Origin: Leucobacter edaphi
GTDB lineage: Bacteria > Actinomycetota > Actinomycetes > Actinomycetales > Microbacteriaceae
Reading direction: 5' to 3'
Assembly: GCF_016522535.1 (NCBI RefSeq)
Contig: NZ_JAEHOI010000002.1
Span: 496,001 to 560,000 of the forward strand
DNA length: 64,000 nucleotides
The position numbers and the translations under genes were made by a program. Positions 21,495 through 30,383 of the stretch are shown here, one piece after another. The notes below the pieces were generated by a model, which worked only from the letters and a program-made list of their open reading frames with translations, had not been told where the DNA came from and did no database searches. Every line of letters starts with the position of its first letter. The stretch's first letter is position 1.

Positions 21495-22510
21495 GCGGCG
21501 AACTCTCACCGCAGGCCACGCCCTCGGAACAGGGGTACGAGGGCGCGCTGCGTCCCGGCTCGCTCGCCGAGTTCGTCGGTCAGGCAAAGGTGAGGCGTCA
21601 GCTCGGGCTGCTCCTCGACGCCGCGAGCATGCGCGGGCACACGCCGGACCACATCCTGCTCGCCGGGCCCCCAGGGCTCGGAAAGACGACGCTCTCCATG
21701 ATCGTCGCAACGGAACTCGACAAGCCGCTCCACCAGACCTCCGGTCCCGCGATCCAGCACGCTGGCGACCTCGCGGCGGTGCTGTCGGCGCTCACCCCGG
21801 GTGAGGTCCTGTTCATCGACGAGATCCATCGCATGGCCCGCAGCGCTGAGGAGATGCTGTACCTCGCGATGGAGGACTTCAAAGTCGACATCATGGTGGG
21901 CAAGGGCGCCGGCGCGACGTCGGTTCCCCTCGAGCTGTCGCCCTTCACCCTCGTCGGGGCCACCACGCGGGCAGGACTTCTCCCGAACCCGCTGCGCGAC
22001 CGCTTCGGTTTCACGGCCCATCTCGAGTTCTACGCCGAGGACGAGCTCGCGAGCGTCGTCCGTCGCGCCGCAGGCCTCCTCGACTTCGCGCTCTCCGAGC
22101 AGGGCATCGATGAGATCGCCAGTCGATCGCGCGGCACGCCGCGCATCGCCAACCGGCTGCTGCGCCGCGTCCGCGACTACTGCCTCGTGCACGAGACCCC
22201 GGGGGACACCGAGAGCGTGCGCGCGGCGCTTGCACTCTACGACGTGGACGCCAACGGCCTCGATCGGCTCGACCGCGAGGTGCTCCGCGCCGTTGTCGAG
22301 AGATTCGCAGGTGGGCCCGTTGGGCTCTCGACGCTCGCGGTTTCCGTGGGGGAGGAAGCCGAGACGATCGAATCGGTCGTCGAGCCGTTTCTCGTCCGGA
22401 CCGGGCTGTTGACCCGCACCCCGCGCGGGCGGATCGCCACGAGGCTCGGGTGGGAGCACGTGGGTATCGTCCCGCCGCCCGCGGCATCCGGCCCAGCGAC
22501 GCTGATCTGA
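21491..22510 (+). CDS. ruvB: Holliday junction branch migration helicase RuvB
   Basis: 339 residues. AAA+ ATPase with Walker [10 protein letters not shown] (59-67), Walker B LFIDEIHR and sensor region GATTRAGLL; the C-terminal winged helix has [12 protein letters not shown]. It forms hexameric motors on RuvA-bound junctions. Its ATG overlaps the ruvA stop (ATGA). Confidence 0.98.
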   Translation: MSGELSPQATPSEQGYEGALRPGSLAEFVGQAKVRRQLGLLLDAASMRGHTPDHILLAGPPGLGKTTLSMIVATELDKPLHQTSGPAIQHAGDLAAVLSALTPGEVLFIDEIHRMARSAEEMLYLAMEDFKVDIMVGKGAGATSVPLELSPFTLVGATTRAGLLPNPLRDRFGFTAHLEFYAEDELASVVRRAAGLLDFALSEQGIDEIASRSRGTPRIANRLLRRVRDYCLVHETPGDTESVRAALALYDVDANGLDRLDREVLRAVVERFAGGPVGLSTLAVSVGEEAETIESVVEPFLVRTGLLTRTPRGRIATRLGWEHVGIVPPPAASGPATLI

Positions 22511-22538
22511 GCTGTGCGGCACACAGCTTTGACCGCGC

Positions 22539-22544
22539 TAGACT
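22539..22544 (+). promoter_or_regulatory. Candidate -10 box of yajC-secDF
   Basis: TAGACT, 59 bases before the yajC ATG; no clear -35 box. Confidence 0.45.
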
Positions 22545-22603
22545 GATTTGAACTGTGCCCGGTGCATTTGCGCGAGCACTCCAATGAAAGGACGCCCAGG
22601 CAC

Positions 22604-23065
22604 ATGCCTATTGACCCGATCACAATCATGATGTTCGCGTTGATCGCGATTCTCATCTTCTTCATGTTCCGCAACGGGAAGAAGCGCCAGGCCGCGATGC
22701 AGGAGCTCCAGAACGGTCTGCGCCCCGGCGCAGAGGTGATGCTCCAGTCCGGGATCTTCGGCACGATCGAGTCCATCGACGAGGCGGATAACCGCGTGAC
22801 CCTGCGCAGCGGCACGACCACCCTCGAGGTGCATCGCAACGCCATCTCCCAGATCGTCGCCCCGACCGAGGCTCCCGCCGACGCCGCTGCCGCGACCGGC
22901 CTCGCACCCGACGACGATCCCGAGTTCGGTGAGCGCATCGCCGGGGCGAAGGACGCCCCCGCAACGGACACGCCGTCGTTCGACGCGCCTGCTGAGGCCA
23001 ACGACCCGTCGGTCGAGATCGATCCCAAGTCCGACGGCGAGCCCGGGGAGACCCCGAAGGCCTAA
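22604..23065 (+). CDS. yajC: Preprotein translocase subunit YajC
   Basis: 153 residues: one N-terminal membrane segment (about 5-22), then a cytosolic domain with GAEVMLQSGIFGTIESI typical of YajC, and an acidic Ala/Asp/Pro-rich tail longer than in E. coli. YajC associates with SecDF in the SecYEG holotranslocon. ATG 22604 follows AAAGGA. The order yajC-secD-secF is conserved. Confidence 0.95.
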   Translation: MPIDPITIMMFALIAILIFFMFRNGKKRQAAMQELQNGLRPGAEVMLQSGIFGTIESIDEADNRVTLRSGTTTLEVHRNAISQIVAPTEAPADAAAATGLAPDDDPEFGERIAGAKDAPATDTPSFDAPAEANDPSVEIDPKSDGEPGETPKA

Positions 23066-23122
23066 CGCCCCGCCGCCTCGCCGCGGCCTCAGTCACCTGA
23101 CTTCCTGAGAGAAAGCAGTCAA

Positions 23123-23250
23123 TTTTGGCGTCCACACCTGTCGTCCGGAGGGCCCGCCGTTCCCTGGTGTTCCTTCTGGTCCTTATCGTCGGCCTCGGCG
23201 GACTCATCACCTACGGGGTGTTCAAGAGTGATGCGACGTGGACGCCAAAA
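23123..23250 (+). repeat. 13-bp inverted repeat spanning the secD start
   Basis: TTTTGGCGTCCAC (23123-23135, containing the TTG start) is exactly complementary to GTGGACGCCAAAA at 23238-23250 inside secD. Pairing in the mRNA would bury the start codon. Confidence 0.7.
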
Positions 23251-24870
23251 CTGGCCCTTGACCTGCAGGGCGGAACCCAGATTCTGCTCGCGGCCGAGCA
23301 GACCGACGGGAAGGCCGTAGCGGGGGAGCAGCTCCAGCAGGCGGTCTCGATCATCCGCCAGCGCGTCGACGCCGCGGGTGTCTCCGAGGCGGAGATCACC
23401 ACCCAGGGCAACCAGCACATCTCGGTATCGATCCCCGGAAAGGCCGATGAGGCCACGCTGCAGCGGATCGAAGCCTCGGCCAAACTCGACTTCCGTCCCG
23501 TGCTCGCGGTGGGCATCGGCATCGATCCGACCAAGCAGGTCACCGATCCGAAGCAGAAGGAAGCTGCGCAGAAGTCGCTCAAGGAGCTCAAGGACAAGGC
23601 CGCAGCGGTCACCGAGAAGGACCTCGTGCCCGCAAAGACCCCCGCCAACGCTGGGGACCTCGCCTGGATCACCCCCGGCCTGCAGACCAAGTTCGACGCC
23701 TTCACCTGCGACTCGCAGGAGGCGCTCGACGCGCGCGACGCCAAGTCGGACCAGCCGCTGATCACCTGTGACGACCTGGGCCAGCAGAAGTACATCCTCG
23801 GCCCGGTCGAGCTGAACGGCTCCGTGATCACGGACGCCTCGGCACAGGTCGAAACGACGCAGACCGGTGCCTCCACGGGCAACTGGGTCGTGCAGATCGT
23901 CATGAACAAGAAGGGTGCCGAGGAGTTCGGCAAGGTGAGCAGCCGCCTCTTCGGAGCGCAGCCGCCCCAGGACCAGTTCGCCTTCGTGCTCGACGGCAAC
24001 GTGCTGTCCGCGCCGCAGATGCAGGGCCAGATTCTTGACGGCCGTCCCTCGATCAGCGGCAACTTCACCGAGGCGTCCGCAAAGGCCCTCGCCGACCAGC
24101 TGAAGTTCGGCGCGCTGCCCATCGACTTCACCGTGCAGAGCCAGGAGGACATCTCGGCGACGCTCGGCACGAGCCAGCTCGCGGCCGGTCTCCTCGCGGG
24201 GCTCATCGGCCTGCTCCTCGTCGTGGTGTACTCGGTGTTCCAGTACCGCGCCCTCGGCTCGCTCACGATCGCCTCTCTCGCGATCGCGGGCGTCCTCACC
24301 TACCTGCTGCTCACGTTCTTCTCGTGGCGCCAGGGCTACCGGCTCTCGCTCGCGGGCGTCGCTGGCATCATCGTCGCGGTCGGTTTCACCGCGGACTCGT
24401 TCATCGTCTACTTCGAGCGCATCCGCGACGCACTGCGGGACGGGTTCGGCATGGAGGCCGCGGTGGAGCACGGCTGGAAGCGCGCCTTCCGCACGGTGCT
24501 CGCCTCTGACGGCGTCAACTTCCTTGCCGCGCTGATCCTGTTCATCCTCGCGGTCGGCAGCGTGAAGGGCTTCGCGTTCACGCTCGGCCTCACGACGCTC
24601 GTTGACGTGCTCGTCGTGGCCCTCTTCACGCACCCGATGATGACCCTGCTCGCGAGAACCAGGTTCTACCGGGAGGGCAACAAGTTCTCCGGCCTCGACC
24701 CGCGCGCGCTCGGCGCCGTGTACCGGGGGCGCGCGCAGTTCCGCGAGCCCGTGGTCGGCACCAAGGGTGCCGCGAAGAAGAAGCAGCGTAGCGCCGGCGA
24801 GGCGGAACGCCGCCAGACGATCGCCGAGCGCAAGGCCGCTGAAATGCAGACCACCGGAAAGGAGAGCTGA
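23125..24870 (+). CDS. secD: Protein translocase subunit SecD
   Basis: 581 residues. A first membrane segment (about 12-33) is followed by DLQGGTQILL and a large extracytoplasmic domain, then five membrane segments in the C-terminal part with the conserved GFTADSFIVYFERIRD. It uses the proton motive force to aid late steps of Sec export. The TTG start is weak and lies inside a long-range inverted repeat; GAGAGAAAG is upstream. secF follows after two bases. Confidence 0.96.
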   Translation: MASTPVVRRARRSLVFLLVLIVGLGGLITYGVFKSDATWTPKLALDLQGGTQILLAAEQTDGKAVAGEQLQQAVSIIRQRVDAAGVSEAEITTQGNQHISVSIPGKADEATLQRIEASAKLDFRPVLAVGIGIDPTKQVTDPKQKEAAQKSLKELKDKAAAVTEKDLVPAKTPANAGDLAWITPGLQTKFDAFTCDSQEALDARDAKSDQPLITCDDLGQQKYILGPVELNGSVITDASAQVETTQTGASTGNWVVQIVMNKKGAEEFGKVSSRLFGAQPPQDQFAFVLDGNVLSAPQMQGQILDGRPSISGNFTEASAKALADQLKFGALPIDFTVQSQEDISATLGTSQLAAGLLAGLIGLLLVVVYSVFQYRALGSLTIASLAIAGVLTYLLLTFFSWRQGYRLSLAGVAGIIVAVGFTADSFIVYFERIRDALRDGFGMEAAVEHGWKRAFRTVLASDGVNFLAALILFILAVGSVKGFAFTLGLTTLVDVLVVALFTHPMMTLLARTRFYREGNKFSGLDPRALGAVYRGRAQFREPVVGTKGAAKKKQRSAGEAERRQTIAERKAAEMQTTGKES

Positions 24871-24872
24871 CC

Positions 24873-25913
24873 ATGGCTCGCTCATTCGCCGAGTTCGGCA
24901 ACGCGCTCTACACCGGTGAGAAGTCCATCAACTTCATCGGCCGCCGGAAGACCTGGTACCTGATCTCCCTCGTCCTCATCGTCGTGTCCGTTCTGGGCCC
25001 GGTGCTCAAGGGCGGCTTCAGCTTCGGCATTGAGTTCACGGGCGGCAGCCAGTTCCAGGTCCACCTTGCCGACGGGCAGAAGCGGGACAACGCCACGGCC
25101 GAGGCCGCGGTGAAGGAGGTGCTGCCGAGCAGCGCGCCCCGCGTCAGCGAGCTCGGCCCGACCGACATTCGCATCCAGACCGAGGCGCTCACCGACGCGG
25201 AGAACCGCAAGGTGGGGGACGCCCTCGCGAAGGCATACGGGGTGTCAGCCGACGAGGTCACCTACTCCTACATCGGCCCGGCGTGGGGGCAGGACATCAC
25301 GAAGCAGGCGATCATCGCCCTCATCGTGTTCATCATCTTCGCGGCCCTCGTGATGGCGATCTACTTCCGGACCTGGAAGATGTCGCTCGCCGCGATCATC
25401 GCGCTGCTGCACGACCTCGTGATCACCGCCGGCGTCTACGGAATCTCGGGCTTCGAGATCACCCCCGCCGCCATGATCGGCTTCCTCACGATCCTCGGCT
25501 ACTCCCTGTACGACACCGTCGTGGTATTCGACAAGATCCGAGAGAATACCTCTCCCGGCGAGCTCAACGACCGCCGCACCTTCGCGGAGTCGGTCAACCT
25601 CGGCGTGAATCAGACGCTGGTCCGGTCGATCAACACCTCGATCGTTGCTCTCCTCCCGGTCGGGTCGATTCTCTTCATCGGCGCCTTCGTCCTCGGAGCC
25701 GGAACGCTGCGGGACATCTCCCTCGCGCTCTTCATCGGTATCTTCGTCGGCGCGTACTCGACGATCTTCATCGCAGCCCCGACCTACGCGCACCTGCGCG
25801 AGGGCGAGCCCGCGATCAAGCGTCGCGACGAGAAGGTGCTCAGGCTTCGGGCGAAGGATGGCGCGGCAGCTGCCGAGGACGTCGAGTCCGAGTCGGCCGG
25901 CGCCTCGGTCTGA
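24873..25913 (+). CDS. secF: Protein translocase subunit SecF
   Basis: 346 residues with the SecF start (NFIGRRKTWYLIS), FGIEFTGGSQ after the first membrane helix and five further helices with YSLYDTVVVFDKIREN. It forms the SecDF complex with the preceding gene. The apt gene often found between secF and rel in Actinobacteria is absent. Confidence 0.96.
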   Translation: MARSFAEFGNALYTGEKSINFIGRRKTWYLISLVLIVVSVLGPVLKGGFSFGIEFTGGSQFQVHLADGQKRDNATAEAAVKEVLPSSAPRVSELGPTDIRIQTEALTDAENRKVGDALAKAYGVSADEVTYSYIGPAWGQDITKQAIIALIVFIIFAALVMAIYFRTWKMSLAAIIALLHDLVITAGVYGISGFEITPAAMIGFLTILGYSLYDTVVVFDKIRENTSPGELNDRRTFAESVNLGVNQTLVRSINTSIVALLPVGSILFIGAFVLGAGTLRDISLALFIGIFVGAYSTIFIAAPTYAHLREGEPAIKRRDEKVLRLRAKDGAAAAEDVESESAGASV

Positions 25914-25964
25914 TGAAAACTGCCTGAGCCGCTGCCCGGTTCGTCGGAATTCCACACCCTGGTG

Positions 25965-25970
25965 TAGCGT
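25965..25970 (+). promoter_or_regulatory. Candidate rel -10 box
   Basis: TAGCGT 23 bases before the rel ATG, preceded by a small palindrome ACACC-CT-GGTGT (25954-25965). Confidence 0.4.
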
Positions 25971-25993
25971 TCAATCATTCGAGAGGGGGCGGC

Positions 25994-28249
25994 ATGGCTT
26001 CGAGTGATGTTGCGAGCGCGGGTTCGACCGCGCTGAGGCGGCTTGTGCCGCGGATCTTCTCCCGCGGAAGCTCGCCAGGCGCGGTGGATCAGCTGGTTCG
26101 TACCGTCCGCGCGAACTATCCGCGCGCGGACCTTTCCGTGATCGAGCGCGCCTACACGGTCGCTGAACGTGCGCACCGCGGCCAGAAGCGGCGCAGCGGC
26201 GAGCCGTACATCACCCACCCCATCGCCGTGTCGCAGATCCTCGCCGAGCTCGGGGTCGCCCCTGTCGCGATTGCGGCAGCGCTGCTGCACGACACGGTCG
26301 AGGACACGGAATACACGCTCGAGCAGCTCACCGCCGAGTTCGGCGAGGAGATCGCCATGCTCGTGGACGGCGTCACCAAGCTCGACAAGGTGAAGTACGG
26401 GGACTCGGCCCAGGCCGAGACCGTGCGCAAGATGGTCGTAGCGATGGCGAAAGACATCCGCGTTCTCGTGATCAAGCTCGCCGACCGGCTGCACAACGCG
26501 CGGACCTGGGGTTTCGTCTCGGGTGAGTCGGCGAAGCGCAAGGCGCAGGAGACCATCGAGATCTACGCTCCGCTGGCGCATCGCCTCGGCATCCAGTCCA
26601 TCAAGGCCGAGCTCGAGGATCTGTCCTTCGCGGTACTCAAGCCGAAGCTGTACGCCGAGATCCAGAACCTCGTGTCTCAGCGCAACCCGCAGCGCGACGA
26701 GCTCGTGGGAGACGTCATCGGGTCAATCGAGTCGGATCTGCGCGATGCCAAGATCCGTGGCGAGGTCACCGGGCGGCCCAAGGAGCTGTATTCGATCTAT
26801 CAGAAGATGATCGTGCGGGGGCGAGACTTCGACGACATCTACGATCTGGTCGGAATCCGCGTGCTCGTCGGCTCGATTCGCGACTGCTACGCGGTGCTCG
26901 GCGCGGTGCACGCGCGGTGGACCCCGATCCCCGGCCGCTTCAAGGACTACATCGCAACCCCCAAGTTCAACCTGTACCAGTCGCTGCACACGACGGTGAT
27001 CGGACCGGACGGGCGTGCCGTGGAGATCCAGATCCGCACGGTCGAGATGCACCAGCGCGCCGAATACGGCGTTGCTGCGCACTGGAAGTACAAGCAGCGG
27101 CAACAGGGGCAGCCGCAGTCGGGCCCCTCCTCGAACGATATGGCCTGGCTCGCGCACATCTCCGACTGGCAGGCGGAAACCGAGGATCCCGGCGAGTTCC
27201 TGGACGCCCTCCGCTACGAGATCGGCGCAAAGGAGGTCTACGTTTTCACGCCGAAGGGCCGCGTGATCGGGCTTCCCGCCGGAGGCACCACCGTGGACTT
27301 CGCCTACGCGGTTCACACCGAGGTCGGCCACCGCACAATGGGCGCGCGCGTGAACGGCCGTCTCGTGCCGCTCGAGACGGCGCTCAACAACGGCGACGTG
27401 GTCGAGGTGTTCACCTCGAAGGATCCGGACGCCGGACCGAACAAGGCCTGGCTGAACTTCGTCAAGAGCAAGCGGGCGCAGAACAAGATCCGCGGCTGGT
27501 TCACCAAGGAGCGCCGCGAGGAGGCCGTCGAGCACGGCAAGGTCGAGATCACGAAGGAGCTGCGCCGCCAGAAGCTGCCGCTGCATCGGGTGATGAACTC
27601 GGAGTCGTTGCAGCAGGTCGCCCTGCAGCTGCGGTTCGCGGATGTCGCCGCGCTGTACGCGGCCGTCGGTGGCGGTCAGGTCTCCGCGCAGTCCGTCGTG
27701 GAAAAGGTGACCTCGCTCGTGTTCGACGAGCAGGTCTCCTCCGAGCCAGCGCTCGCGACGATGCCGATCATCGAGGCGCCGCGCGCGAGCGTCTCCGCGG
27801 GTTCGAGCGGCGTCGTGGTGAAGGGCGCGAGCGACGTGCTCGCGAAGCTCGCGAAGTGCTGCACGCCGGTTCCCGGTGATGAGATTCAGGGCTTCGTCAC
27901 GAAGGGCCAGGGCGTTTCGGTGCACCGCGTCGACTGCCACAACTTCATCGAGCTGCGGAAGCAGCAGGATCGCGTGGTCGACGTCGAATGGGCGCCCTCG
28001 ACGAAGAGCGTCTTCCTCGTGCAGATTCAGGTCGAGGCGCTCGACCGCTCCGCCCTCCTCTACGACGTGACGCGCACGCTCTCGGACCATCACGTGAACA
28101 TCCTCTCCGCCTCCGTGAACACCTCCAGTTCCCGGCTCGCGATCAGCAAGTTCGTCTTCGAGATGGCGAATGCGACCCACCTGGACCACGTGCTCAACGC
28201 CGTGCGCCGGATCGACGGCGTCTACGACGTCTACCGCATCACGAACTGA
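25994..28249 (+). CDS. rel: Bifunctional (p)ppGpp synthetase/hydrolase Rel
   Basis: 751 residues. HD hydrolase domain with ALLHDTVEDTEYT, synthetase domain with GRPKELYSIYQKM and ATPKFNLYQSLHTTV, then TGS (VYVFTPKGRVIGLPAGGTTVDFAYAVHTEVGHR) and a C-terminal ACT domain. Both catalytic halves look intact, as in the single long Rel of Actinobacteria. It makes and degrades the stringent-response alarmone. A GAGAGGGGG lies before the ATG. Confidence 0.97.
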   Translation: MASSDVASAGSTALRRLVPRIFSRGSSPGAVDQLVRTVRANYPRADLSVIERAYTVAERAHRGQKRRSGEPYITHPIAVSQILAELGVAPVAIAAALLHDTVEDTEYTLEQLTAEFGEEIAMLVDGVTKLDKVKYGDSAQAETVRKMVVAMAKDIRVLVIKLADRLHNARTWGFVSGESAKRKAQETIEIYAPLAHRLGIQSIKAELEDLSFAVLKPKLYAEIQNLVSQRNPQRDELVGDVIGSIESDLRDAKIRGEVTGRPKELYSIYQKMIVRGRDFDDIYDLVGIRVLVGSIRDCYAVLGAVHARWTPIPGRFKDYIATPKFNLYQSLHTTVIGPDGRAVEIQIRTVEMHQRAEYGVAAHWKYKQRQQGQPQSGPSSNDMAWLAHISDWQAETEDPGEFLDALRYEIGAKEVYVFTPKGRVIGLPAGGTTVDFAYAVHTEVGHRTMGARVNGRLVPLETALNNGDVVEVFTSKDPDAGPNKAWLNFVKSKRAQNKIRGWFTKERREEAVEHGKVEITKELRRQKLPLHRVMNSESLQQVALQLRFADVAALYAAVGGGQVSAQSVVEKVTSLVFDEQVSSEPALATMPIIEAPRASVSAGSSGVVVKGASDVLAKLAKCCTPVPGDEIQGFVTKGQGVSVHRVDCHNFIELRKQQDRVVDVEWAPSTKSVFLVQIQVEALDRSALLYDVTRTLSDHHVNILSASVNTSSSRLAISKFVFEMANATHLDHVLNAVRRIDGVYDVYRITN

Positions 28250-28284
28250 ACCCGGCCCCCGGCGCAGTACGGCCCGGCGCAGGC

Positions 28285-28830
28285 TCAGAGTTCTGCGCAG
28301 CGCGCGAGCGCGCGGATCGATCCGGATCGCGGACCGGCCCGGAGCACCTCGGCGATCCGGTCGCGGCCTCCGGGGACGGTGAGCGCGAGGAGGCGGACGG
28401 CCACGCGCACCCGGGGATCGAGCGACTCCTCGGAACGCAGCAGATCGAGTACGGTTCGGAGCCGCGAGGTCACCGTCGCGCCGCCCAGTGCCACGATGTC
28501 CTCCTGGTCGATCCTGAGCTGCCTGGTCCTCACCCCCGGCCGATGCTCATGAGGGGGCCTCCGGCGGTCGGGCATCGCCGCCTCAAGCGGGGCGCATGGC
28601 TCGCGGAGGGCGCCCCAGACCCACGCGGCTGTGGTCCCGATCGCGACCCGGCCAGGACCGATGACTCCCGTGATCGCCCGCAATCGCACTTCCGGGCACT
28701 CGGGCCAGCCGGCCCCGCGCAGCGCCGGGCCGCACCGGACCAGCGCGCCGCGGAGCAGCTCTGCGGAGCGCACGGCCTCGGGCCAGTGATCGTAGCGCGG
28801 GGGATCGCGGCGGGCGAGTCGGTGCGACAT
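28285..28830 (-). CDS. AbiEi-like protein (type IV antitoxin family), orphan
   Basis: 181 residues. The central and C-terminal parts (AIGTTAAWVWGA, RQLRIDQEDIVALGGATVTSRLRTVLDLLR) match the pattern I know from actinobacterial proteins annotated as AbiEi-type antitoxin or transcriptional regulator. The usual N-terminal winged helix is not obvious and no AbiEii nucleotidyltransferase toxin lies next to it. It is convergent with rel. The assignment rests on motif recognition only. Confidence 0.55.
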   Translation of the reverse strand: MSHRLARRDPPRYDHWPEAVRSAELLRGALVRCGPALRGAGWPECPEVRLRAITGVIGPGRVAIGTTAAWVWGALREPCAPLEAAMPDRRRPPHEHRPGVRTRQLRIDQEDIVALGGATVTSRLRTVLDLLRSEESLDPRVRVAVRLLALTVPGGRDRIAEVLRAGPRSGSIRALARCAEL

Positions 28831-28890
28831 GGATCCATGGTGCCCCGAGGCGGCGCCCGTGCGGAGGGCAGCGGGCGTTCTGTGGACAAC

Positions 28891-28922
28891 ACAGGCCGCG
28901 ATCCCGAAGGACCGCGGCCTGT
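28891..28922 (-). terminator. Terminator of the DUF349 gene
   Basis: 10-bp stem (28891-28900 with 28913-28922), followed on the minus strand by TGTTGTCC. Confidence 0.65.
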
Positions 28923-28937
28923 GAGCGATGGATTCGC

Positions 28938-30173
28938 TTAGTCGCCGATGGCGGCGAGCCAGGACTCCTGCGTCGCCAGCTTCTCCTCGGCGTCCTTCAC
29001 CGCGCGGGAGTCTCCCTTGGCGCGAGCCGTCTCGATCTCGGTCTTGAGCTCCGCGATCGAGGCCTCGAGCTGCCCACGGAGCCCGGCGCTGCGCGCCTTG
29101 GTCTCCGGGTTGGTCTTCTGCCAGTGCTCGTCCTCGAGGCGCTTCACGTGGTCCTCGATCTTGCGGAGCCGGCCTTCGATATCGCGGAGCGCCTCGCGAG
29201 GCACCCGGCCGATCTCGTCCCAGCGGAGCTGGATCCCGGTGAGCTGCTTGCGTGCCGCGGTGTGCTCCGTGACGCTGAGGATCGACTCGGCCTCCGCGAG
29301 AATCTCCTGCTTGGCGGCGAGGTTCGCGGCGTACTCCTCATTGGTCTGCGCGGCCTCCGCGGCCTTCGCGGCGTAGAGCACGTCCCCTGCGGCCTTGAAC
29401 CGGGCCCACAGCTGATCGTCGAGCTTCCTGCTGGCGCGGCCGGCGGCCTTCCAGTCGTCGAGGAGCGAGCGGTACGACGGAATGCCGTCGATGCCGCGCG
29501 GGGCCAGGGCCTCGGCGGCGGCGATGATCCGCTCCTTGCGCTGGCGCACCTCCTTGTTGTTGGCGTCCATCTGCGCGAAGTGCGAACGGCGAGCCGAATC
29601 GAATGACTGGCGGGCGGTGCGGAAGCGCTTCCACATCGCGTCCGCCTGGCCCTTGGGAATCTGCGGACCGGTGCGCTGCGAGGTCTGCCAGTCGGTGAAG
29701 AGCTGCTCGAACGCCTGGCTCGTCTCCTTCCAGCGGACCGAAGCCTCGGGCTGGGCGGCGAGGCGCTCCGCCTCGACGACGATCGCCTCGCGCTTCGCGA
29801 TGGCCTCCTTGCGGGCTGCCTCGCGCTCGGCGTGCTGCTTCTCCGAGAGCTCGGCGGTCTTCGCCCCGAGCTTCTCGACGCGGGCGCGCAGCGATGCGAT
29901 ATCGCCCACGGCGGCGGGCTCGACGAGTAGCTCGGTGAGCTTCGAGACGACCTCAGCGGCGGAGGCGTCGGCCGTGCCGCGCGCGACACGCGCCTCGAGG
30001 AGCGTGACCTGGCCCTCGAGATCCGCGAACTTGCGGGTGAAGTAGGCGAGCGCCTCCTCCGGCGTGCCGTCGGGGAACGAACCCACGACGCGTTCGCTGT
30101 CGCCCTCCCGGACGTACACGGTCCGGTCTTCGTCGACTCGGCCCCAGGGGGTTTCGTTGTTGGCTTCGCTCAA
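28938..30173 (-). CDS. DUF349 domain-containing protein
   Basis: 411 residues, strongly charged and helical, with three or more DUF349-type repeats of the pattern W(K/R)..W..AG or RWDEIGRVPR, and a coiled-coil-like N-terminal half. The start contains NETPWGRVDEDRTVYVREG, typical of actinobacterial homologues. Molecular role unknown. TTG 30173 has AGGTGAG seven bases upstream; GTG 30185 is an alternative. Divergent from rarA. Confidence 0.85.
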   Translation of the reverse strand: MSEANNETPWGRVDEDRTVYVREGDSERVVGSFPDGTPEEALAYFTRKFADLEGQVTLLEARVARGTADASAAEVVSKLTELLVEPAAVGDIASLRARVEKLGAKTAELSEKQHAEREAARKEAIAKREAIVVEAERLAAQPEASVRWKETSQAFEQLFTDWQTSQRTGPQIPKGQADAMWKRFRTARQSFDSARRSHFAQMDANNKEVRQRKERIIAAAEALAPRGIDGIPSYRSLLDDWKAAGRASRKLDDQLWARFKAAGDVLYAAKAAEAAQTNEEYAANLAAKQEILAEAESILSVTEHTAARKQLTGIQLRWDEIGRVPREALRDIEGRLRKIEDHVKRLEDEHWQKTNPETKARSAGLRGQLEASIAELKTEIETARAKGDSRAVKDAEEKLATQESWLAAIGD

Positions 30174-30370
30174 GGTTCTGCTCACCTGTCGTGTTCGGGC
30201 CGGAAGGCCGCACGGATAGACCCCTCCACTATGCCACACCAGTGGCCGCGAGTATGGGGTCCAACGGCCTCGATCCGGGGCGAATCGTGATCGGGTGCGC
30301 TGCCGGGCGATCCGCTCCCGCCGGATGCGGCGGGGCGGCCTAGGCTCCCGAGAGTGTCAGTGGTCCTCGG

Positions 30371-30376
30371 TAGCAT
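30371..30376 (+). promoter_or_regulatory. rarA -10 box, leaderless start
   Basis: TAGCAT followed by seven bases and GTG 30384; no ribosome site. Confidence 0.5.
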
Positions 30377-30383
30377 GGGACCC

